Positions 35,207 to 48,391 of a DNA stretch of 64,000 nt are shown one piece after another; the stretch's first letter is position 1, and every line of letters begins with the position of its first letter. The stretch is taken from NCBI RefSeq assembly GCF_000090795.2, contig NW_003546253.1, positions 494,687-558,686 of the forward strand, in the 5' to 3' direction. The notes below the pieces were generated by a model that was not told where the DNA came from, ran no database searches, and worked only from the letters and a program-made list of their open reading frames with translations. The position numbers were made by a program, and so were the translations under genes. Source of the stretch: Amphimedon queenslandica (taxonomy: Eukaryota; Porifera; Demospongiae; Haplosclerida; Niphatidae).

Positions 35207-37324
35207 ATGGAGAAACTGATACCGGTCATCAATAAGCTACAAGACGTTTTCAATACTGTTGGAAGAGAGGCTATCCATTTGCCACAGATAGCAGTGGTCG
35301 GGACGCAGAGCACTGGAAAGAGCTCCGTACTAGAGAGCATAGTAGGGAGGGACTTCCTTCCCCGTGGTACAGGGATTGTCACCCGTAGACCATTAGTACT
35401 ACAGCTGCTCCACGTTCCGGAGAACGATGCTAGACCCGGGCTTTGGGGATGGGCTAAGTTTTTACACAAGGGGGAGAGAGTCTACGAGGACTTTGACGAG
35501 ATACGAAATGAGATAGCATCAGAGACAGAGTCCGTTGCCGGATCAAACAAAGGAATCAGTTCAGAGCCGATTCGACTAACGATATACTCCTCCCATGTTC
35601 TGAACCTCACGCTTATCGATCTACCGGGCATCACTAGAGTACCCGTTGGTGATCAGCCGGACGATATCGAAGAACAACTAAGAGAAATGATACTACTCTA
35701 CATAACCAATCCAAACTGTATTATATTAGCCGTACATGCTGCCAATACGGATCTTGCTACATCGGAGTCTTTAAAACTCGCAAAAGAGGTCGACCCGTCC
35801 GGCGATCGGAGCGTCGTGGTGTGTACAAAGCTTGATTTGATGGATGCTGGGACTGATGCCCACGATATATTAACTGGTAGAGTGATTCCAGTTAAACTAG
35901 GGATCATTGGTGTCGTTAATAGATCGCAGCAGGATATTCTTGATAATAAGGGGATTGAGGATGCTTTACTAGACGAACAGACATTCTTCAGACGTAACTA
36001 TCCCTCGATTGCCCTGAGGAACGGTACCCAGTTCCTCACGAAAACCCTCAACAAGCTACTAATGACCCACATTCGGAATTGCCTGCCTACGCTGCGACAA
36101 GATATTAGCAAGAAGCTATCGATCTATGAATCACAGATAGTTGAGTTAGGCGAGCCTGTGGATAACAAAGGCCCGGCACTGCTTCAATCTTTAACAAGAT
36201 TTGCTTGCAATTATACAGAAAAGATTGACGGTACTTCCCGTGACATTGAGACCCACCAGCTCTCAGGAGGCGCTAGGATTTGCTACATTTTTCATCACAC
36301 GTTCACCGAGGCACTGAAAGCCATAGAACCTCTCGAAGGTCTAAATCGTTCCGACATTTTACATGCTATTAGTAACGCAATGGGACCCCGTCCAGCTCTT
36401 TTCGTGTCTGAAATAGCTTTTGAGCTATTAGTTAAGAAACAGATTCGACTTCTATTGCCTCCGTCTCTCCAATGCGTTGAGCTAGTCTACGAAGAACTGC
36501 AGAGGATCATACAGTATTCTCTTAGTTTTGTCCGAGACTTTCAACGTTTTCCGATCCTCCGTGACAAAGTGAATCAAGTTGTGATGAGTCTGTTACGAGA
36601 GCGTCAACCCATTGCTAATCAAATGATTGAGAGCCTCATATCGATAGAGTTAGCTTATATTAATACTAATCATCCTGATTTCGTAGGAGGCACAAGAGCT
36701 GCTTATGAATCATATATGGTCATGGCACAGCCTAAACCAATCCCATACCAAAGTTTAAAGCAGGGAGATGAAAAAACCGAGGAAAAGAATCCTTCTTCGT
36801 CTTCAACTGGAGGTGGAGCAGGGGGAGGAGGATCCGGAGGAGGTGGTTGGAGGTTTTGGAGTGGAAGATCTCAAGAAGGAGGTGGTGGAGGAGGAGGAGG
36901 AGGAGGAGGAGTAGAAGGATCGCGTTCCTCAGAAAAGAAACACGATGGAGGCCTTAATGCTTTCACTGGTCCTAGTGACCCATCTACTGCTAACGATATG
37001 CAAGGCAAACAACTCTTTGACTGTGGTCTGATAGAGAAACTAATCACATCATATTTTCTGATTGTTAGGAAGAGCATTCAAGACAGCGTTCCTAAGGCCG
37101 TCATGCATTGCCTTGTTAATGATGTGAGGGATCGACTCCAAAGCAAACTTATCACAGAATTATATAAAAAGGAATCTTTTGATTTGTTAATGGAGGAATC
37201 TCCAGAGACTATTGCTAGGAGGGAAGAGGTGCAAGAAATGGTGTTTGCTTTGCAGAAGGCAAGCGAGATATTGAATGAAATTCGTGACATTCAATATGAG
37301 TCATCGATCATTGGAACAATTTAG
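35207..37324 (+). CDS. DNM1L: Dynamin-related protein 1 (DRP1), intronless
   Basis: One uninterrupted reading frame of 705 codons. The GTPase domain is complete: VVGTQSTGKSSVLES (G1), RRPLVLQL, LTLIDLPGI (G3), VVVCTKLDLMD (G4). The middle/stalk region (FRRNYPSIALRNGTQFL, LRQDISKKL, CYIFHHTFTEAL, RPALFVSE) and the C-terminal GED (LITSYFLIVRKSIQDSVPKAV) follow. DRP1 oligomerises on mitochondria and peroxisomes and drives their fission. The variable (B-insert) region carries a Gly-rich stretch (about residues 523-580) with Gly runs up to eleven. Residue 2 of the G1 loop is Thr and residue 5 Thr, against the usual GSQSSGKS. No intron is present, although almost every neighbour has many. No TTTTA-rich or poly(A) tail is obvious directly after the stop. 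Confidence 0.95.
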   Translation: MEKLIPVINKLQDVFNTVGREAIHLPQIAVVGTQSTGKSSVLESIVGRDFLPRGTGIVTRRPLVLQLLHVPENDARPGLWGWAKFLHKGERVYEDFDEIRNEIASETESVAGSNKGISSEPIRLTIYSSHVLNLTLIDLPGITRVPVGDQPDDIEEQLREMILLYITNPNCIILAVHAANTDLATSESLKLAKEVDPSGDRSVVVCTKLDLMDAGTDAHDILTGRVIPVKLGIIGVVNRSQQDILDNKGIEDALLDEQTFFRRNYPSIALRNGTQFLTKTLNKLLMTHIRNCLPTLRQDISKKLSIYESQIVELGEPVDNKGPALLQSLTRFACNYTEKIDGTSRDIETHQLSGGARICYIFHHTFTEALKAIEPLEGLNRSDILHAISNAMGPRPALFVSEIAFELLVKKQIRLLLPPSLQCVELVYEELQRIIQYSLSFVRDFQRFPILRDKVNQVVMSLLRERQPIANQMIESLISIELAYINTNHPDFVGGTRAAYESYMVMAQPKPIPYQSLKQGDEKTEEKNPSSSSTGGGAGGGGSGGGGWRFWSGRSQEGGGGGGGGGGGVEGSRSSEKKHDGGLNAFTGPSDPSTANDMQGKQLFDCGLIEKLITSYFLIVRKSIQDSVPKAVMHCLVNDVRDRLQSKLITELYKKESFDLLMEESPETIARREEVQEMVFALQKASEILNEIRDIQYESSIIGTI

Positions 37325-37594
37325 TCATTATTTATGCAATGTAGAATAACATTTTTTTCATCGTTTATAAATAATTAATAATGTACAATTATTGATTATG
37401 CTACTATAATAATGTACAGCTACCATTAATTTTGTTATTAGAAATTATCTTTTAATGAATTTTAGTGAATAGTGATTTGCTCTTTTTTGATGAAAGCCCT
37501 GCCCACATAATCAATTTACACATTGTAGGCGTGGTCTCATAGAGAAAATTAATTGAGAACAGACTGTCCCTGCCGTTTCTTTCATTTTGAGAAG
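37325..37594. other. Spacer between DNM1L and WDR1
   Basis: AT-rich 3' flank of DNM1L, then GCCCTGCCCACA near 37497 and GGCGTGGTC near 37530, likely WDR1 promoter elements. No gene is seen. Confidence 0.45.
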
Positions 37595-38201
37595 ATGTCC
37601 TGGACTAAAAGTAGCTCTAAACCCTTTCATTCGTATCTATATCATTACCATTGACTCTTAGAATCAACTTTTGCGTCTTTGCCGTACACACAGCGAGCAA
37701 CTGCACTCGTTCTTAACGGAGACCCCAAGGGGAAGAACTTCCTTTATTGCAATGGAAAGACCGTCTATATTAGAGACATAGACGTAAGATGCCCGCTATA
37801 TTTATGAGTATCTGCCTCGCAAACATGCATTCTTATTACCAAATATGGTCATAAACCATGGCCCATGTACATCTCTTGTATTGTTTTTTTATACAGAACC
37901 CTTCAATTTGTGATACTTATACACAACATTCCACTAAAGTTAATGTCGCTCAGTACGCTCCTTCTGGCTATTACATTGCCTCCGGAGGTGAGAATGAAAT
38001 AGTGATACTGATAAATGAATAAAGTACTTTTGTTTTGTTAAAGATGATCATGGTAAGTTAAGGATCTGGGATACGGTGAACGCGGAGCACATTTTGAAAT
38101 ACGAGTATCAGCCTTTTGCTGGGCCTATCAGAGATATAGATTGGTCTCCGGATAGCAAGAGGATAGCTATTGGTGGACAGGGACAATCAAGGTAATAAAT
38201 T

Positions 38202-38241
<40 letters not shown>

Positions 38242-40794
38242 ACATTGAAACAAGGAAAGAGCCCATTACTTTTTAAAATTATTATTATAATTATGATAAG
38301 AAAGATAACAGGGATGATAAAGTAACAAGAAGAGAAAGCTGATAATTATTATTACCATCAAAGAACAACAATGGAGAAAGAGCACGACAAAATGGAGAAC
38401 ATGCCTGATATTATATTTTTTTTAATTATTATTACAGCTTTGGTGCTTGCATATTATGGGACAGTGGATCAACTGTTGGTGAAATCAAAGGTCACTCTAA
38501 GGCAATCAACTCTATTTCTTACAAGCCAACAAGGCCTTTCCGTATTGCTACTGCCAGTGAGGACACAACTTGCGCCTTTTTTGAAGGACCTCCATTTAAA
38601 TTTAAGCACACAATGAAGGTAAGATATTAATAATAATGATAATAATAATAATAATAATAATAATGATAATAATAATAATCTTTTTACATTATTCATTTGC
38701 TTTTGACCATTCTGTCATTTACTGTATAATGATAATAATTTTAGACTCATTCACGTTTTGTTAATGCGATCCGGTTCTCACCGAATGGAGAGTTGATATG
38801 CAGTGGGGGCTCTGATTGTATTGCTGCTCTGTATGATGGTAAAACTGGAGAGCTGATGAGCAAACTAGGAGGAGACAAGGCTCATGCTGGAGGAATATAT
38901 GGTGTAAGTTTAAGTTGGGTTTTCAATAGGGTTTTTCAGGTTTTTTCCAGTGGATCTTAAAGTTGCTAAAAAAATTGACAAAATATCCTGTATGCTAAAA
39001 GAAAGTTTTCATTTTTTATACAATGTATTTTTCTGAGCTGATTCCGATTGAACTTAGATTTTAATGCCACACTATAATAATTACATGTACATGTAATGTA
39101 TATACATTGTACATGTAATGTATACATGTGTATTTGACCACATCTTCACAATAGGTATCATGGAGTCCGGATAGCTCACATCTCATTACTGCATCGGGCG
39201 ACAAGAGCGTTAAACTATGGGATGTTGCCACTCAAACTAGCATCAGGTTATTTCACTAAGTATCAGTGCTAGTTATTATTATTATTAATATTATTATTAA
39301 TATTATTATTAATATTATAGTCAGTTTAAGATTGGGAGTACTATTGAGGATCAGCAGCTTGGCTGTCTCTGGCAAGGAGATTATATCTTATCTGTCTCAC
39401 TGTCTGGTGATATTAACTACCTCAATAAGAACGACCCTGAAAAACCTCTTAGGGTTTTAACAGTAAGCTCTTTTAATAATAATAATAATATTAGCAATAA
39501 TTTGTGTTTTGTAGGGCCAGAATAAGAATTTAACAAGCATAGTAACATCCTACGATTCCTCAAAGCTTTACTGTGGCAGCATGGATGGCAAAATCAATAT
39601 CCAATTATTATCATTATACTAAGAATTATTATTTTATTATCATTAATGTTATTATCCTTAATTCATATATCTCTCAAGTGTCTGGACAACTGATGCTGGC
39701 AACGTTAGCCTTGTTGCTGGTACAGGCCACACTAACCTGGTCTGCTCAATGGCCGCTACTCCTGACATCATACAAACACTTGGACTTGATAAAACTTCAA
39801 AGACTATACTACCTGATAAGAACGAATATACGTAAGAGCTATTCAAGATACTCTTATATTGTTCATGGTTGCTATTAGGTCTGATGTATTGTCGTTCCCT
39901 GATCGTGACCCGACTGCAATTGCTTACAGCTCAAATGACGGAGTGTTTCTGGTTACTTCGTTGAATGAGCTCTTCCTTGTTCGTGACGGCAAGAAAGTCT
40001 TCTCATTGCCAGTCACTGGTGAAGCCTTGTGTGCTTCGTTTCATCCCAATAAACCCTATGTGGCTGTTGGATATAAAGTAAGTATATATATATTTTTATA
40101 TAGCAAGTTATTATTATTATTGTTATTGGTACTATTAATGTTACTGTTATTATTATTATTATGAATAGAACTCGAGAGCTATCGTGTACAGCATTGAAGG
40201 TGACAAATTGAATGAGTTTAAAGAGTTTGAGGTCAAAGGTGAAGTGAATGCTATTGGATATGATCCTTCAGGAGAGCTCCTGGCTGCTTCTGGCTCAGCC
40301 AGGCCAGTCTTTTTATATGAAACTACAAGCTATACAGTAAGTGGTACAGTTTACAATCTAATTAGCATTGTGATGCCGTCTCATTTTATTGTTCATGGAG
40401 CTTTGTTTATACTAATTGTAATACATTTACAATATGCATTAGATGATACACGTATGTACTTTGTTGTGTTTGTGTCTGTCATAATATTGTTTGTAGTTCA
40501 AAAAGGAACTGTTGAAGCAAAATGCCCGAGTGAGGTCTCTGGCCTGGTCACCTAACGGTAAGAGGATAGCAACAGGGGGAGTTGATTCGAACGTCTGTAT
40601 TTATAATATTGATGCCATTGATCACATTGAAATCAAAGGTATGTTAACAATGACAAGTGATAAATAAATTTATTTGTAATTATGTAGGTGCTCACCCAAT
40701 GGACGTAGTGACTGGTGTATCTTGGATTAATGATAACACTGTTGCTTCGTGTGGCAACGATGCTACCATTAGGATATGGGAGTACTCTGCTTGA
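37595..40794 (+). CDS. WDR1: WD repeat protein 1 / actin-interacting protein 1
   Basis: Many small exons. The first coding exon is only 16 nt (37595-37610, MSWTK), and splicing to the acceptor at 37661 gives [15 protein letters not shown], matching the start of AIP1. Two seven-bladed beta-propellers follow, with [91 protein letters not shown] and the last WD blade ending in WEYSA at TGA 40792-40794. AIP1 works with cofilin to disassemble actin filaments. Introns carry (GA)n (38199-38238), (TAA)n, and a diverged copy of the dispersed repeat (38920-39070). Confidence 0.93.
38199..38238. repeat. (GA)n microsatellite
   Basis: About 20 GA units in a WDR1 intron, a few bases after a donor, in the GA (not CT) sense. 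Confidence 0.85.
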
Positions 40795-40971
40795 AACATT
40801 CTCTGTTTCTCTTTTAAAAACTTGAGCTACTTGTATTAGTTAGCATATTCTCTTTTTATAGTGTTTTTTTGTAGTTTTGATAGTTATAGATTATGATTTT
40901 AATCAGATTAATAGTATACGGAAATATACTGAAACTTATCCGTATACTTTCCTGACTGGCAGTGACTGCAC

Positions 40972-43900
40972 ATGGCGGCTAGGTACAGGGAGAGGAGAGA
41001 AAGAGAGAGAAATCGCTCTCCTTTCTCTAGACAAAGAAGAGACTACACACCAGGGGACGGATACTACTCGTATAACGGGCTTGACTATGAAAGAGAGGCA
41101 CACGATAGCTTATATGATCGTGCCAGAACGAGAGATTATGGGCATTATCCTTATCGTGAGTCTCTGGGACACCCAGTATCTAGTCCCTTTACTAGACGCT
41201 CTCTCCATTCCCCTCCAAGCAGTTCCCATCATTTCTTTCCTCGTCGTAGGTACAATGACGAGTACCACTCGATCCCTCATCCAGACTACAGGCTCCCATC
41301 CCCCCCTCCTAGGAATACACCTCTTCCAGACTATTTGGCCATTCCTCGGGATTACGTGACACATTCTCAGGAATATTTGACTCATCCGCCTCCTCGAGAC
41401 TTTGTGCCTTCCCCTCCTCGTGACTTTGTGACTTCTCCTCCTCCTCCATCGTCATTATATCCTCGGGATTATTCAGCCATCCCCTCCAGCATTGCTTTTC
41501 GGCTCTCTCCTGCACCTTCTCCGCCTCTTCCTCCTCCTTCTCCACCTCTTCCTCCTCCTTCTCCGGCTCCTCTTTTTTCAGCTCCTTCCTCTCCTCCCCT
41601 TCCTCTTTTTAATCCTCCTCCACCCTCTCCTCCTCCCAGTGGTGGGTTACAGTGGCAAGGATCATCAAATGATCTATTGTATATAGATGAGCCTGGAGCT
41701 AGTGATGCTCAAGGTAGCAATATATATTACAATGGAGGAGAGAGACCGTATTCAATACCGGCTTTAGACACGTCTGATCTGTCCAATGCACTGGAAATGC
41801 TGAGGAGATCAATAAAATCAGAAGATATGAGATCTAATGATTTGAGATCAGAGGACGTTGTAAAGGATTCGGTTTTTATGCGTCTTGATAGCCACGCTCG
41901 AGCATCACCCATTAAGTCTGAAGACACTTCTACTGGTAATTATATTACTTGTTTTATATTGATTTTATAATAATTTTTGTTATTTTATAGATTATACACC
42001 AGTTCCAATGGATATCAGTACACCAGAGCCTGATCAATCAATTATTTCAGATACAGTTGATCATTACATTAAAATAGCCAAAAACACTGTTAGCAACAAG
42101 TCAGCCGTCAGCAATAATACAGTGGATCTACCTTCACTCATTCCTCCTCTCTTTGACAATGCTATGTCACATGAGGATGAACTCAATCCTCCTGATCCTC
42201 CAGCCTTCTTTGATGATATGTCACATGATGTGTCACATGATGATTTGTCCCCCAATCCTCCTCCTAATGTGTCTTTGTCACATGATGCATCACATGATCT
42301 TCCTTGTGAAGATTTGGAATTATTATTTTTGAGGTTAACAGCTATTCGCTCAATGTTATCTAAGCAAACGGATCCTAATCTAGATTATTCTAACACTGAT
42401 ATTGATGCAAATGTGTCTGATATTGCTGATACTAACACCGATATTGATGCAAATGCATCTGATCACAATATTGTTAGTACCACTTGTATTGATACTACTG
42501 ATACTATTGCGTCTGAATATCATCAGTATGCTGATTCTAATGCTGATATTGATACTACTACTGATCATCATGCTGATATTGACACCACTGATGATTCAAA
42601 AGTTGAGTCTCACCATACTGCTGATACTAACACTGATATTGTAAATGTTCCAAGCAGTAAAGACTCACAGTTAGCAGTGAAACTCGTCAAAGATCTTGAA
42701 GTTACAAATGTTGCTGATCCTCATATTGATAGCACTGCTGATATAGTTGTTTCTGAATCTCTTTCTAACCTCGTGAACTCTAAAACAGAGGTTAAAACTG
42801 ATATTGAAACAGAGGTTAACACTGATATTAAAGCAGAAGTTAGCACTGATATTGAAACAGAGGTTATTACTGATATTGAAAGAGAAGTTAACACTGATAC
42901 TGAAACAAAGGTTAACACCAATATTGAAACAGAGGTTAACACTGATATTAAAGCAAAAGTCAATGCTGACACTAGCACTGACCCTGATGTTCACATTGAT
43001 ATAAATGTTGACCCTGACACAGTAGCTCATGATGATATTAAACCTCATGCTGACACTGATCCTGACACTCATGGAAGCACTGAAGTTGCTTGTAAGGTAG
43101 ACAATGACACTAATGATGTTAATGCTACTGATGTTAATACTGAAACTCCTGGAGACAAATCCATTGATCCAGCATCCATTAATAGCACTGACAGCTCCCA
43201 ACCTGTTACCTCCTCCTCTTCACCTCACACTACATCAACATCAGTATCAGTTGTTGCTATGGATAATGGATCAGTTGCTATGGATACTGGATCAGTTGCT
43301 ATGGATACAGAATCAGTTGCTGTGGATACAACGTTATCTGATTCTGCAGTTAAACCTGCTGAATTAAGTTCTGTTAAGGTACGTGTGTATTCAGAATGCA
43401 TTAATACTTAATCAATGAATTAGGTTGTGACAAGTTCCACTAATACTTGGAATGTCAAGGTAATTATTATTATTACTATTATTATTTTTGTTATGTGTTT
43501 TTATTTGTTATTGTTGTTAGGAATTCAAGATTATTTCACAAGACGATGAGGACATAGAGGGAGAGGGTCATGTTGAACAAGCTACGGTTCATGTAAGTTA
43601 GTATGTTAACAACCTGGAACATCTCTCTTTACATAGTTATTGACATTGTTTTTTACATATGCTTCACTCTAAAAATTGGCTCCAAATCATTCCCCTTTCC
43701 CCAATTTTCATGTACATGTATATGTATCAGGAAAAGTAATTAATAAAAATGGAGAATTCTCTCCTATTCTCTTTTGACATGAAGATACCATGTGTTCATG
43801 TAGCATGTGGTGTTTTCTCATATTTGGAGGAACTTTAAAATCCACTGACAAGAACTTGTATTAGCACTATGCAAAATCCTGTAGGAAGCCCTGGACTATA

Positions 43901-46900
43901 TATAACTTTTGCTTTTTCTGAAAATTGGCTCTAAAATCACATCCAATTTTTATTACATTCATTCTCTTCATGATACATGTAGTTTGGTGGGAGTGATGTT
44001 ACTGCAAAGTTAAAGGAGAGGCTTACTTTTTACGAGTCTCGTTGTGAAATGCTGGAAAGTAACGTGAAATCACTAGCTAGAGAATTAAAGGTACCATCAT
44101 TGTTATAAAACTATTTTTATTATTTATGTAGTTGGCAGAAAAAGAATTGGAAAAGTGTCGAAAAGAGGAAACTCACATCAGAAATGAAGTAGCTACTTAT
44201 AGAGTATGTATTATTTTCATTTAATTTTTTAATAGTTGAAATCTCTCGGTCGGATTTCAATTGATTCAAATCATGTGATGCAATCAGCGGAATCAACCAA
44301 TGGCAATGACCACAAAAACAAAAGGAAGAGAGTACATGTAGATGGAAAGAAGATTACCAAGCAACCGACTCTTTCAAATAGAACGTCTAAAAAAATTAAG
44401 ACGTCTCAATCTGCTCCGCCGAAACCCGACCAGCCTCCAACAAAGCCACACCTGCCAAACTTGAGGCCACGCCCACGTCGTTTGAGTCCACATCTGCCCG
44501 ATTTCCCGCTATCGTCCCAAACAATAGAGTTGTTATTTGGATCAACTAAAGTCAATACAAATTGCTTAAAGGCAAGGACAGCAATTTAACTTTATTATTA
44601 TTATTATATATTTTCTTTATACAGAGTTGGAAGCCATCCCTTCCTCTCCTTCACTCTACTCTATTGATAATGAATCCTGTCTCAATAGCCACTGGTCAAC
44701 CATTAAACCTACTCTCCCTTCCAAAGATCAATTCATCTGTCCTCTTCTCTCTCCCTCCTTCTTTCTCTCCCAATAACGCCGATATAGCTAGCAATACTCT
44801 TTCCCTATCTCCAGCCACTGGTCCTTATCAGTCTCCATTATTATTATTCAAGTCCTATCGGGTTAATCCTCTCTATCGGACACTATTCAAGCATTCCCTG
44901 ACCAGCCCGACTCATTCCAATGCCATTAATCCTCATCAGCCTTTGTGTCGCTTCCAATACAAAGGGAAGTGTAACAATAAGGATTGCAAGGGGCAGCACT
45001 GGGACTCTATCCAGTTATCCGAGGACGAGATATCTCTTCATCTTTTGTCTCAGTATCCGAGTATTTCAAAGCCCGATCCAACCCTGCGTGATGCTATGAC
45101 GGCGTCGGAGTGGTTGCTGTTGACAACGCATACGATTCACCAGCAGTCGTCCAGTGTCTTGTCGCCAGTCACAACGTCGGCCGAGAAGAAGACTCATTCT
45201 CGTGATCTCAAACCCGTACCAGTAGAGCATAGTTATCAGTATCAAGATGCGACTAAGAAGTATTTAAATGAAAATGATTCATTATCACTTAGTGATGTTA
45301 ATAGGAAAAGTGGTCGATATTTTATGTCAGAAGGAACAGATGCAAAAGATGATGTGTTAAGTAAAGTAAAGCAGTTTAGTTTTATTGGTAATATAAGAGA
45401 AGCTGAGGATTTACTCAAGAAAAGTGTCGAAAGTGACCCAAACAATGAAGTAAGTAATGATAGTAATGGTTTAGTCATCGATAATTACAGGATTTTTGGT
45501 TTGAATATATTAAAATCAATCCTGATATTTATCAAGTCGCTTTCGAAAAGTGCCCATCAATTAAAATTTTGAAACAAGTAAGTAGTAGCATTTGGATGTG
45601 GTTTGATATTTTGCTTATTAGGGGATAAAGGAGAGTAGGTCGGTCCCTGATAAAAAGATGTGTATTATTAAATGTATTCAAATAATTGAACGCCAGCAGC
45701 TGGTTAGTATTATACATGCACCTGTTGTCCTGTCACATCCCTCTCTTTACCAAACAGTCAGTAGATGCTGTATCTGTTTCACACTTTATGTTGGAACTAG
45801 TGTTAAGCTATGTTAGTATTGATCTCTTAACGCATGATATTGAATCCGGATTAACAGTGTTAAAGGTAATAGCCACTGTCCTATTATTACTATTATTATT
45901 ATTATTGTTGTTGTGTTGTTAGAATGTTCTAGAAGATAAAGGTATTGATTCGTGCAGTAGTTTGATGGGTTTTATGACTAATGAAGACAAAGTCTTTCTT
46001 TGTCTTACCTACTTGCACCTTTTGGTCAATCCCTCCGCCCCTCTTCCGGGTTGTCATGGCAACATGATTCCTGTCACCATAGTTACAAAGGTGAGAGAAT
46101 TTGAAAGATTATAAACTGTATTGGAATTTTCGGTAGGAGCCGTTTTTTATAAAATGGACAAAAGAAGGTGACGGGATTATTAGCAAATTTATGGAAGTGT
46201 TTATCAGTAAGTGTATGTTGACCACACCTACAAGACCACACCCATTTGATTACAGGTATACTCAATGTGCGGATTTTTAAGGACGTGATGATGCCAGATT
46301 CAATCAGATATTTGTACCCGATTTATATTAATTTATTCATATTTGAGGTTCAATTAATTAGTAATAATTATCAATTACTGTTTTTCAGGTTGTTCAAGGC
46401 AGAGGTGTCAATGCTATGAATAGCATTAACAGATTACTTAATAATATCAATCCCAACGTAGTCCAGCTGGTTTTGCTGAGACACTCTTTAACGTCCTTTA
46501 AACCAAAAGCACCTGCAGAAATAGTCAAATCTGAGAAACAGCTGCATCCACTTTTATATTATGCAACTGCTCTCTACTGTATTGAGAAAGTATGTTCTTA
46601 TTATAATTATATTATTCTTTTTGGTTTTTATAGGCTAATGATGCTATTGCCAAAGACATATTGGAAAAGGCTGTGATTAATTGTTTTGATATGAAGACAG
46701 CAGAAGTGGAACCACTTACGTTATATCAGTGGGTCTAATTAATTAGGTGGGTGATTTGTGTAACAATGATTTACAATTTTAGGAAACTACTTGGTTTGTC
46801 GTATTGTTATGAGTCTCCTTTACTTATAAGTGGAAATGATGTACAAAATGATTTAGTGTATTGGTGGCTGTGTTACTGGTGAGTTATTAATAGTTACTCC

Positions 46901-48087
46901 ATTGTCACAAAATCTGTCACAAGCAAAAAACATATATTAGTTCCATTGTCACAAAATCTGTCACAAGCAAAATCCATTTTGTTCCATTGTCAAAAAAATT
47001 TTCATGTTATTGTTGATAGCACATTTCATCATTAGCTCATAATTTTACTGTCTCTTTTTAGTTTATATAAGAGAGTTGTTGACATTGAAACTGTAGAGGA
47101 GACTTATGAGGTATCAGTTAATTCTGTGTCAACACAGAGGGATGGCTATGAGCAGCTGTGGTTTGACTACATTGCTGTGTTGATTATTAAAATTAATAAC
47201 TCCAACCAATCGATAGAAGTACATTAAATATTTAATTTCTAACCTAAACCTCTCTCTTTTTCTCTATCTAGACATTGTGTAATGTCATTAAAAGATGTCT
47301 TTTGGTACTTCCACAAAAATCTCATACAAACGTGAGTAAATCATTGCAACAATTATATTTAAAGGGTTGTTCTAGGTAATGAGGTTGTTAGATTCTTTAT
47401 TAGGTAGTTCTAATGTTATTGTTAATATATTGTATGTATTATTGTCATCATTGCCCAACAATCTATCACTAATATCAATGTAAGTACCATCACTCTTAGA
47501 CTTAGATTCTCTTTCCCTCCTCCTCCTCTCTCTCTTTCTCAATGCAATATATATGTTGTCAATGTTGTGTATTATTAATGCTGAAGCTTTGCCACTAATC
47601 ATTATTTTTAAGGTATCTGAATTATTCTCTAAAATATAATGTTATCAATGAGAATGTGATCGAGTCATTCTATTACAGTCTACCTTCTTCACGCTATAAT
47701 TTGTAAGTCTTTGATGTAAAGCATCTCAAAAGTATTACTGCTACTGCAGGTTAATACCAGTTGAAGTTTCCTTAGGACATTACAGAGAAGTATTAGTATT
47801 ATCACCTACCATTTATTATCATTATTGTTGTTTTTTTAGGCAAGGCTGCTTTTTCAAGAATTAGTAAAAGATCGACCATTTGATTATGACATGTGGAATG
47901 AAGTGAATTTGAGAGAGGGAGAATGGTTTAAGAGGGAGGGTTATTTTTATAGTTTTTATTGTTTGAGCTGGCTGGCTTGGTTCATGGTTACTCCAATGAA
48001 GAATTGGTCTTATCACTGCTTAAGCTAGCAAAGGAATCCAATATTGATCTAAAGAATATTAATTGTTTAAGGAAGGAGTCCAGCTAG
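40972..48087 (+). CDS. ZFC3H1: ZFC3H1, nuclear exosome-targeting zinc-finger scaffold
   Basis: About 25 exons. ZFC3H1 pairs with MTR4 in the PAXT connection and retains and degrades polyadenylated nuclear RNA. The N-terminal exon is Arg-rich then Pro-rich (runs of PPLPPPSP), followed by a long Asp/Thr-rich acidic exon (42008-43379), a coiled coil and a basic NLS-like region (NKRKRVHVDGKK). The diagnostic zinc finger is PLCRFQYKGKCNNKDCKGQHW (near 44940-45005), the CCCH-type motif preceded by FKSYRVNPLYRTLF. HAT/TPR-like repeats follow (EDLLKKSVESDPNNEDFWFEYI and others). The C-terminus MWNEFLLFELAGLVHGYS requires a 50-nt intron, 47903-47952, and ends at TAG 48085-48087. Confidence 0.9.
42750..42975 (+). 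repeat. Coding 24-36 bp tandem repeat in ZFC3H1
   Basis: Imperfect copies of a unit encoding TDIETEVN or close variants (about nine) lie in tandem within the acidic exon. The units remain in frame and vary at the third and fifth positions. Confidence 0.75.
43640..43990. repeat. Diverged dispersed repeat in ZFC3H1 intron
   Basis: Contains GTATCAGGAAAAGTAAT, GGAGGAACTTTAAAATCC, TGGCTCTAAAATCAC and CCAATTTTTATTACATT in the expected order, in the inverted orientation for part of its length. ACATGTATATGTA lies inside. Confidence 0.6.
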
Positions 48088-48391
48088 GTAAACCAGAACA
48101 GCAAGGTAATGTTGTTTTTATTGTCATTGCGTTACATTTTAATCATTATCATTAATCACACCGTTGTTGTTATTTTTGTAAAATTTTATTTAAGAAATAT
48201 TATTGATTGTGAAAAAGATCAACACCATTTTAATCAACTAGTGTAGTAATGGATAAATATATATATAACATAGTATATTCATGATGAAAACTAGAGAACA
48301 GTTTGCTTGGTTAGATTGGAGTAAAGACAAGCTTTGCAGCAGCAGTGAAGGTGTGGCTGATTAGTGATTACTGATCACGCCTTCTTTTTAA
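48088..48391. other. Spacer before acid phosphatase
   Basis: 304 bp; AT-rich, with TATATATAA near 48258. It holds the ZFC3H1 3' end and the promoter of the acid phosphatase. No other feature is seen. Confidence 0.45.

Noticed and set aside
47903-47952. Reading through the ZFC3H1 C-terminus without a break
   Set aside because: Gives a tail unlike the family; a 50-nt GT-AG intron restores MWNEFLLFE and the conserved end.
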